This document shows positions 57,887-64,000 of a stretch of 64,000 bases of DNA, piece by piece. The DNA is taken from NCBI RefSeq assembly GCF_026242045.1, contig NZ_JAPJDO010000011.1:1-64000 (forward strand), in the 5' to 3' direction. The translations under genes were made by a program, and so were the position numbers. This DNA is from Mycobacterium pinniadriaticum. GTDB taxonomy: Bacteria; Actinomycetota; Actinomycetes; Mycobacteriales; Mycobacteriaceae. The notes under the pieces are model-generated. The model did no database searches. It was not told the origin of the DNA and saw only the letters and a list, made by a program, of their open reading frames with translations. Positions within the stretch are counted from its first letter, which is position 1, and the number at the start of each line of letters is the position of its first letter.

Positions 57887-59001
57887 TGTCCCACCAGACT
57901 GTGTTGATCACCGGAGCGTTCGGCCAGGTCGGTTCCCGCTGCGCCGAGATCCTGCTGCGACGCGGACATACCGTCGTCGCTACCGACCTCAAGACGCCGG
58001 CAACGGAGGCTGTCGCGGCGCGGCTGGCCGGGGCCGGCCATCCCGGAGTGTTCGTTACGGTGTATGCCGACCTGCTCGACCCCGAGGCAGTGGCCGACTT
58101 GTTCGCCGAACACGAGCCCTCCGCGATCGTGCATCTGGCCGCGATCTTCTCGCCGTCCTCGTACCGGAACCCCAAACTGGCCCGACGGGTCAACGTCGGG
58201 GGCACCGCCACCCTGGTCGAGGCCGCCGCCACACTGCCGGCGCCACCGATCGTGTTGCTGGCATCGAGCGCGTCAGTGTACGGCTCGCGCAATCCCTATC
58301 GCCATCCCGAGCTGATCACCCCGCAGACACCGGTCAATCCGATCGACCAGTACGGCGAGGACAAGGTGCTCGCCGAAAAGGTGATCACCGACAGCGGACT
58401 GCCCTACGCGATGCTCCGCCTGGCCGGGATCATCTCTCCCGACGGCGCGGCCAACATGAACAGCGACTACCTGGTCCTGATGCGGGCGACGCCGGGTGAC
58501 AACCGGCTGCACACCGTGGATGCCCGCGATGTCGGATTGGCCTTCGCCAATGGCGTCGAACGCGCAACGGCCATCGCCGGCAAGGTGCTGCTGATCGGTG
58601 GCGATGAGACCCACCGGCACACTCACCGGGATGTGGAGGACGACATGATGGCTGCGATGGGGTTGGGCCGTCTCGGGCCGACGGCCAGCCTGCCCGGCGA
58701 CCCCGATGACGAGCGCGGCTGGAGCTTCACCGGCTGGTACGACACAACGGAATCCCAAGCACTGCTGGACTTTCAAGAGCACCCCTGGCCGGAGACCGTG
58801 GCCTGGGTGGCCGGGGCGCAAAGCAGAGTTCTGCGCACGGTGCTCGGCCTGGCGGGACCGCTCATCAGGCCAGCGATGCGCCTGGCCCTGGCCGCGCAGC
58901 GGCGGCACGAAGGCCGCGGGCGCTACGCCGATCCGTGGACCTTCATCGCCGGCAAGTACGGTCCCGAGGCCCTGGCCGGCGCTGCCGACGAACAGCCCTA
59001 G
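57886..59001 (+). CDS. NAD-dependent epimerase/dehydratase family protein
   Basis: A 371-aa extended SDR. The cofactor motif is TVLITGAFGQVGSRCAEILL, followed by DLLDPEAVADLFAEHEPSAI (NAD ribose region), the catalytic Ser in ASSASVYGSRNPY, and Tyr-Lys in DQYGEDKVLAEK. The C-terminal region has a hydrophobic helix (LRTVLGLAGPLIRPAMRLAL) that may associate with membrane. Related proteins include 3-beta-hydroxysteroid dehydrogenase-like enzymes. Its stop overlaps the convergent LLM stop by four bases. Confidence 0.85.
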   Translation: MSHQTVLITGAFGQVGSRCAEILLRRGHTVVATDLKTPATEAVAARLAGAGHPGVFVTVYADLLDPEAVADLFAEHEPSAIVHLAAIFSPSSYRNPKLARRVNVGGTATLVEAAATLPAPPIVLLASSASVYGSRNPYRHPELITPQTPVNPIDQYGEDKVLAEKVITDSGLPYAMLRLAGIISPDGAANMNSDYLVLMRATPGDNRLHTVDARDVGLAFANGVERATAIAGKVLLIGGDETHRHTHRDVEDDMMAAMGLGRLGPTASLPGDPDDERGWSFTGWYDTTESQALLDFQEHPWPETVAWVAGAQSRVLRTVLGLAGPLIRPAMRLALAAQRRHEGRGRYADPWTFIAGKYGPEALAGAADEQP

Positions 59002-59843
59002 CTCGGGAATTCCCGGATCACCGATTCGCCGAACTCAGCGATGGACTCGGGCACCGCGAAGTCGGAGAACCACACGTAGAACCGCTGCGCCCCCTGGTGG
59101 TGCAGCCTGGCGAAGTAGTCGATGAGTTCGTCGGCTCGCCCGCACACCAGCCCCGGTCCCAGATGCCCCCAACGGCGCCGGCTCTTCTCGGTTACCGCCT
59201 CCGCGTCGGCGCTCTTGCCGATGAATCCCACCATCTGCTGTACCGAGGCCCGCGCGGTTCCGATGGCCGGCAACAATTTCGGCAATTCCCCGACGTACGT
59301 TGCCGGCAGATTCCACCAGTCGGCGTGGCGGCGAACCAGTTCCAGCATTCGGGGTCCACGGCCGCCGAGTAACACCGGGATGGGTTGGCTCGGCCGGGGT
59401 TGCTGGGCACCCTCGTCCCTGTCCCAATACCGCCGCAGGGCGATCAACGTCTGCTCCAGGGCAGCAACCCGCTGCACTCCGTTCGCGGTACCGAACCCGA
59501 ACTTGACGAGCTCGTCGGGCATCGAGCCCGACCCCAGCCCCAGATCGAATCGTCCGCCGGACGCCTCGGCGAGGGTGACGGCCTGCTTGGCCAGGACCGC
59601 GGACGAGCGGAACGGATCGCAGAGCACGAGGTGACCGATCCGCAGCCGCTCGGTCCGCGCGGCGATCCACGTCGCGGTGGTCATCGCTTCCCAGATAGGG
59701 CTGTCCGGAGCCATGGGTGTCTCGAGGTGATCCAGGAAGGCCACCCCGTCGAAACCGCTCGCCTCGGCCGTGCGTGCTCGCAGGACCAAATCGTCCATGC
59801 CCATTCGGCTTTGCGGAACATACAGGTGCCACTCGACCATCAT
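58998..59843 (-). CDS. LLM class oxidoreductase (probably F420-dependent)
   Basis: A 281-aa luciferase-fold protein. Of two tandem ATGs I use 59843, five bases after AAAGG; a very long frame upstream is not coding. Segments EWHLYVPQSRMGMDDLVLRA, GVAFLDHLETPMAPDSPIWE, RIGHLVLCDPFRSSAVLAKQ and GGRFDLGLGSGSMPDEL are typical. It is shorter than the other two LLM proteins in the window. It diverges from the SDR at 59941, so the two may form a pathway pair, but no substrate can be named. Confidence 0.84.
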   Translation of the reverse strand: MMVEWHLYVPQSRMGMDDLVLRARTAEASGFDGVAFLDHLETPMAPDSPIWEAMTTATWIAARTERLRIGHLVLCDPFRSSAVLAKQAVTLAEASGGRFDLGLGSGSMPDELVKFGFGTANGVQRVAALEQTLIALRRYWDRDEGAQQPRPSQPIPVLLGGRGPRMLELVRRHADWWNLPATYVGELPKLLPAIGTARASVQQMVGFIGKSADAEAVTEKSRRRWGHLGPGLVCGRADELIDYFARLHHQGAQRFYVWFSDFAVPESIAEFGESVIREFPS

Positions 59844-59940
59844 TCGACCTTTCGTGTCCATCGCGCCGATCAGCAGGGTAACGTGATTCTCGCTTTCGGA
59901 GAACCGGTTCTCGAAATGATGACGGAAGGAGCCGAAGGAC

Positions 59941-60726
59941 GTGGCAGGACGGTGTGCGGGCAAAGTCGCGTTGGTGACCGGCAGCAGCCGGGGTCTCGGC
60001 AAGGCGATCGCGCAGCGACTCGCCGGCGAGGGGGCCACCGTGGTGCTCACCGCCCGCACCTCGCAACCCGATCCGAAATATGACGGCTCGCTGCAGCAGA
60101 CCCAGGAGGAGATCTCCCGCGCCGGGGGCCATGCCATCGCCATCGCCGCGGACCTGTCCAGTCCTGACGAGCGCGAGCGGCTGTTCGCCGAAGCGGTCGC
60201 GCAGGTCGGCTCCCCCGACATCCTCGTGAACAACGCCGCGGTGACGTTCCTGCGTCCATTGGATGGCTTTCCGGAGCGACGGATGCGCCTGATGCTGGAG
60301 ATGCACGTCGTGGCACCCCTGCATCTGACCCAACTCGCCACTCCCGCCATGCGCGAACGCGGCCGCGGATGGGTACTCAACCTGACCTCAGTCGGCGGTG
60401 ATCTGCCGTCCGGCCCGCCGTTCTCCGAGTTCGACCGAACCGCCGGGTTCGGGATCTACGGCACGGTCAAGGCCGCGATGAACCGGATGACGAAAAGCCT
60501 TGCAGCCGAACTCTATGACGACGGTATCGCGGTCAACGCCGCCGCACCGACCAACCCGGTAGCCACCCCGGGTGCGGGCACCCTGGACCTGGCCAAGACC
60601 GACACCGAGGACATCGAACTGATCACCCGAACCGCACTGGAACTGTGCACCGGCGACCCGGCGACGATGACCGGCCGCATCGCGCACACCCAGACGTTTC
60701 TCCGCGAGATCGGCGCGCTGCCCTGA
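59941..60726 (+). CDS. Short-chain dehydrogenase/reductase
   Basis: A 261-aa classical SDR from GTG 59941. Cofactor motif VTGSSRGLGKAIAQRLAGEG, ILVNNAAVTF, catalytic Ser (LNLTSVGGDLP) and Tyr-Lys (FGIYGTVKAAMNR) are all present, so an active NAD(P)-dependent alcohol dehydrogenase or ketoreductase is expected. The block ARTSQPDPKYDGSLQQTQEE resembles the HSDL2-like group, as does the SDR at 33925. It overlaps the following kinase-like frame. Confidence 0.87.
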   Translation: MAGRCAGKVALVTGSSRGLGKAIAQRLAGEGATVVLTARTSQPDPKYDGSLQQTQEEISRAGGHAIAIAADLSSPDERERLFAEAVAQVGSPDILVNNAAVTFLRPLDGFPERRMRLMLEMHVVAPLHLTQLATPAMRERGRGWVLNLTSVGGDLPSGPPFSEFDRTAGFGIYGTVKAAMNRMTKSLAAELYDDGIAVNAAAPTNPVATPGAGTLDLAKTDTEDIELITRTALELCTGDPATMTGRIAHTQTFLREIGALP

Positions 60727-61688
60727 CCGGCGAACTACTCGACGCGCTGCAACGCCGACTCGCCCCGAGGGACATCACGGCGCTGCGACCGCTGGCCGGC
60801 GGGGCGTCCAGCCTGACCTTCGCCGGTCACTTCACCGGGCGCCGGGTTGTGGTCAAAGTCGCCCCACCGGGCCTGGCGCCCACCGCGCACCGCGACGTGT
60901 TGCGGCAGGCCAGAATTATTCGTGCGCTGTGGACCACCGGTGTCCCAGTGCCCGAGGTGCTCCTCGAGGACCCCGGCGATCCTCCTGATACACCGCCGCT
61001 GTTCGTGATGTCATTTTCCGACGGGACATCGGTCGAGCCCTTGTTCGACACCGGTGACGCCGGCCCCTCGGCCGTCGTCGCCGAGCGCTTCCGGCGCGCG
61101 GCCGCAACGATGGCAGCGCTGCACCGACTGTCCCCCGCCGGCCTCGGTTTGGGCGGCGAGCCCGTCGTGGCGCCGGCCGCTGAGGTCGACAAATGGTGTC
61201 GCACACTGAATACGGTGGACCCGGAACTTGCACCCGGCTGGCAGCGGGTCTCCGACGCCTTGCAGGTATCCGCCCCGCCCGCCATCGCACCCGCGGTTGT
61301 GCACGGCGACTTCCGATTGGGCAACCTGCTGGCGGACGAGCAAGGAGTCACCGCCGTCATCGACTGGGAGATCTGGTCGGTCGGCGACCCGCGCGTCGAC
61401 CTCGGCTGGTTCCTGATCAACTCCGACACCGACACCTACGACCGGATCACGCCCTACCGAGGACTAACACCACCAGTGGCCGATTTGATCGATGAATATC
61501 GGAAGGCGTTCGCAGGTGACATTTCAGGGCTGAAATGGTTCCGGGCGCTGGCCTGCTTCAAATCGACCGCCACCTGGTCGCTGATCGTCAAACACAACCG
61601 GCGCCGCGCCACCCCAGATCCCGGCCTGGAGGCGATGGCCGCACGGCTACCGGCCGTACTCACCAAAGCCGGCGAGTATCTGAGCTAG
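60645..61688 (+). CDS. APH-fold phosphotransferase (ACAD10/11 N-domain-like)
   Basis: A kinase-like protein of the aminoglycoside phosphotransferase/choline kinase fold. The ATP-binding part is RPLAGGASSLTFAGHFTGRR with Lys in VVVKVAPPG; the catalytic loop VVHGDFRLGNLLAD and metal motif VIDWEIWSVGDPRVDLGW are complete. The start is unclear: GTG 60645 gives 347 aa but overlaps the SDR by 82 bases and yields a non-typical leader; a CTG at 60723 that overlaps the SDR stop as CTGA would give 321 aa and start LTGELLDALQ. It is convergent with the ACAD10/11-type dehydrogenase gene, with which it overlaps by four bases. Confidence 0.82.
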   Translation: MHRRPGDDDRPHRAHPDVSPRDRRAALTGELLDALQRRLAPRDITALRPLAGGASSLTFAGHFTGRRVVVKVAPPGLAPTAHRDVLRQARIIRALWTTGVPVPEVLLEDPGDPPDTPPLFVMSFSDGTSVEPLFDTGDAGPSAVVAERFRRAAATMAALHRLSPAGLGLGGEPVVAPAAEVDKWCRTLNTVDPELAPGWQRVSDALQVSAPPAIAPAVVHGDFRLGNLLADEQGVTAVIDWEIWSVGDPRVDLGWFLINSDTDTYDRITPYRGLTPPVADLIDEYRKAFAGDISGLKWFRALACFKSTATWSLIVKHNRRRATPDPGLEAMAARLPAVLTKAGEYLS

Positions 61689-62983
61689 CCGCGCGGAATC
61701 CCGGCGAGGCGGTCGGCGAACTTCTCCTCGGCAGCCTGCCGCAACCGCAAAAGGTGTTCGGAGGGAAACAGATCCGGCGCCGGCTCCCGATCAGCCAACA
61801 ACAGCCGCGCAAGGGTGACCTTGTGCACCTCGGTGGGGCCGTCGGCAAGGCCGAGGACGAAGGACTCGACCAGGTGCTGCACGAACGGCATTTCGTGGGT
61901 GACGCCCAGCGACCCGTGCAGTTGCAGCGCGCGAGCCGACACATCGTGGAGTACCTTCTGCATCATCGCCTTCACCGCAGAGATGTCGGCCCGCACGGCC
62001 TTGTAGTCGTTGTGCTGGTCGATCTTCCATGCCGTCTGCAAGGTCAGTAGGCGGAACGCCTCGATCTCCATCCACGAGTCGGCGACCATCTCCTGCACGA
62101 GCTGCTTGCGGCTCAGCGATTCGCCCTGGGTGTACCGCGAGACCGCGCGCTCGCAGATCATGTCGAAGATCCGACGGACCAGCCCGACAGTGCGCATCGC
62201 ATGATGGATGCGGCCGCCGCCCAACCGCGTTTGCGCCACCACGAACGCACCGCCCCGCGGGCCCAGCATGTGATCGGCGGGCACCCGGACGTTCTCGTAC
62301 CGCACGTAGCCTTCCCGCCCACCGCCGAGCGGTTGGTAGCCCAAGCCGACATCACGCAGCACATTGATGCCCGGTGTCTCCCCCGGTACCACGAACATCG
62401 AATGCCGGTTGTACGGCGGGGCATCGGGGTCGGTGACCGCCATCACGATCAGGAACGACGCCATCGATGCGAACGAGGAGAACCACTTCTCTCCGTTGAT
62501 GATCCAGTGGTCGTCACCGTCGGGGACAGCCGTCGTGGTGAACACCTTGGGATCTGCCCCGCCTTGCGGCTCCGTCATCGAGAAGCACGAGACGATTCGG
62601 TTGTCCAGCAGCGGCTCGAGGTACCGCTCCCTGAGCTGCGGCGTGCCGTAGTGCGCCAATATCTCGCTGTTGCCGGAATCCGGTGCCTGCGAGCCGAAGA
62701 CGATCGGGGCACATTCCGACCGCCCTAGGATCTCGTTGAGAAGCGCCAGCTTCACCTGGCCGTAGCCCGGGCCGCCCAGATGCTGACCCAAATGGGTGGC
62801 CCACAACCCGCGATCTTTCACGATCTCCTGCAGTGGGGGAATCAGCGCTTGGCGCACTGGGTCGTTGAGGTCATGGGATTCGGAGACGATCAGGTCGATC
62901 GGCTCGCATTCCGAGCGCACGAACTCCTCGACCCACTTCAGCTGATCCGCCCATTCCGGATCGGTGGAGAAATCCCAAGACAT
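61685..62983 (-). CDS. Acyl-CoA dehydrogenase, ACAD10/11-like
   Basis: A 432-aa dehydrogenase, longer than the paired FadE proteins. SCFSMTEPQGGADPKVFTTT is the SEPxAGSD-region variant of ACAD10/11 enzymes; HWIINGEKWFSSFASMASFL and GGGRIHHAMRTVGLVRRIFD also match that group, and the C-terminus has LQLHGSLGVTHEMPFVQHLV. It lacks any fused kinase domain. In animals ACAD10 and ACAD11 join an APH-fold kinase to this dehydrogenase and process 4-hydroxyacyl-CoAs by phosphorylation and elimination. The adjacent separate kinase suggests the same chemistry here. An enoyl-CoA hydratase gene lies just upstream. Confidence 0.87.
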   Translation of the reverse strand: MSWDFSTDPEWADQLKWVEEFVRSECEPIDLIVSESHDLNDPVRQALIPPLQEIVKDRGLWATHLGQHLGGPGYGQVKLALLNEILGRSECAPIVFGSQAPDSGNSEILAHYGTPQLRERYLEPLLDNRIVSCFSMTEPQGGADPKVFTTTAVPDGDDHWIINGEKWFSSFASMASFLIVMAVTDPDAPPYNRHSMFVVPGETPGINVLRDVGLGYQPLGGGREGYVRYENVRVPADHMLGPRGGAFVVAQTRLGGGRIHHAMRTVGLVRRIFDMICERAVSRYTQGESLSRKQLVQEMVADSWMEIEAFRLLTLQTAWKIDQHNDYKAVRADISAVKAMMQKVLHDVSARALQLHGSLGVTHEMPFVQHLVESFVLGLADGPTEVHKVTLARLLLADREPAPDLFPSEHLLRLRQAAEEKFADRLAGIPRG

Positions 62984-63001
62984 GCGCTTTCCCTTCGCCT
63001 G

Positions 63002-63774
63002 CTACGACCACGTGGATCTGCGGGCCGCCGCGTCATCGGTCGCGTGGCTGAGAACCTGATTGCGGTTCTCGAGCTCGAGCGCCGGGCCAAGGCCCGCGGC
63101 GGCGATGTTCACCTGTAGCGCCCGCTTCGTCAGGCGAACCCCCAGGGTGGTCAATCCAGCGATACCACAGGCGATTTCAACTGCCTGATCGAGGAGCTCG
63201 GCGGGCTCGAACAGCCTGCTGACCAAGCCGCGCCGGTCGGCTTCCTCGGCCGAGACGGTACGCCCGGTGAGCATCCAGTCCGCGGCGACCCCGGCCCCGA
63301 CGATCCGGGGCAAGTGATAGCTCATCCCCATCTCCGCGCCGGACAGGCCGAGCAGGATCGCCGCGTTGCCGAATGTGGCCGCAGTGGAGGCGATCCGGAT
63401 GTCAGCTGCCAGGCTCATCGCCAGGCCGGCCCCCACACATGGTCCGTTGATCGCCGCGATAACCGGCTGCGGCAGGTCGGCAAGCCCTCGCACGAGACCC
63501 GCCATCGCCTCCTGGAAGCGCAGCCGTTCGATCGCCGGCGCGCTCGCCTCCAGCATGCCGGGACCGAAGTCGCGGATGTCGATACCCGAGCAGAATCCGC
63601 GCCCGGAGCCGGTGAGCACCACCGCGTGTACATCAGCGTCGTTCGACAGCGACCTGAATGCGTCCGCGATCTCGTCGCGCATCGCCTCGTTGATCGCGTT
63701 GAGCTTGTCCGGGCGATTGAACCGGACCAGTTGGACACCCGCGGCCGGTGTCTCGATGTCGAGCGTCTCGGCCA

Positions 63775-63775
<1 letters not shown>
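63002..63775 (-). CDS. Enoyl-CoA hydratase/isomerase family protein
   Basis: A 257-aa crotonase-fold protein; ATG 63775 overlaps the thiolase stop by one base (TGATG). [13 protein letters not shown] and [20 protein letters not shown] are the oxyanion segments; [20 protein letters not shown] carries an acidic residue near the usual second Glu. It forms a short beta-oxidation operon with the thiolase before it and the ACAD10/11-like gene after it (18-base gap). Confidence 0.83.

Positions 63776-64000
<225 letters not shown>

Overview
The window looks like a chromosomal segment of a GC-rich, mycolate-producing actinobacterium, most likely Mycobacterium/Mycolicibacterium. It opens with the 5' end of an antigen 85 mycolyltransferase gene. 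It also carries a complete YrbE/Mce importer operon, a DUF732 protein, and close homologues of the actinobacterial steroid-ring enzymes KshA, HsaA, HsaC, HsaD and KstD. I saw no rRNA, tRNA, CRISPR array or transposase gene. Almost everything is catabolic.

Region 1 (1-22 kb): antigen 85 (partial, -) diverges from a KstD-type flavoprotein (+). The latter converges, across a strong 15-bp hairpin, on the mce operon yrbEA-yrbEB-mceA-F (-, 11454 to 2112). Upstream on the same strand is a ring-degradation operon: OYE-family reductase, enoyl-CoA hydratase, KshA, HsaA-like, HsaC-like, enoyl-CoA hydratase. An HsaD-like hydrolase and a PadR regulator diverge from it, and an acyl-CoA synthetase follows. 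No KshB or HsaB reductase is visible.

Region 2 (21.7-33.8 kb): a module bounded by two apparently identical 774-bp direct repeats, each holding an IclR-family gene. Inside are two acyl-CoA dehydrogenase alpha/beta pairs, a FadR-type GntR regulator, a thiolase with a cysteine-free HMG-CoA-synthase-like/DUF35 fusion, two small secreted proteins (CAP and DUF732), an enoyl-CoA hydratase, a [2Fe-2S] ferredoxin and an 86-aa Cys-rich protein. Just outside (33.9-37.3 kb) are an SDR lacking its catalytic Tyr and a third dehydrogenase pair. AT-rich candidate operators recur upstream of all three pairs and of the GntR gene, and CCTA-N-TAGG palindromes occur only beside the two IclR copies.

Region 3 (37.3-50.7 kb): a tight eight-gene minus-strand operon (46489 to 37320) encodes MhpC-, MhpA- and MhpB-like meta-cleavage enzymes, a KstD-like dehydrogenase, an LLM oxidoreductase, an SDR, a cyclase-family hydrolase and a second alpha/beta hydrolase. 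A divergent IclR regulator, a third KstD-like flavoprotein and an acyl-CoA synthetase follow. A plausible reading is aromatisation of a cyclic ketone by dehydrogenation, then hydroxylation, meta-cleavage and hydrolysis.

Region 4 (50.7-64 kb): an enoyl-CoA hydratase, then a five-gene operon (Fe(II)/2-oxoglutarate dioxygenase, LLM enzyme, sulfotransferase, TIM-barrel isomerase-like protein, DUF1214-like protein) behind a TetR regulator. After it come a SnoaL-like protein with an NAD-dependent epimerase-like protein, an LLM enzyme divergent from an SDR, an APH-fold kinase convergent with an ACAD10/11-type dehydrogenase, an enoyl-CoA hydratase, and the 3' part of a thiolase gene cut by the window end.

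Overall the window suggests import (Mce), CoA activation, side-chain beta-oxidation and ring opening of a steroid- or terpenoid-like compound, with several regulators. The actual substrate cannot be read from sequence alone.
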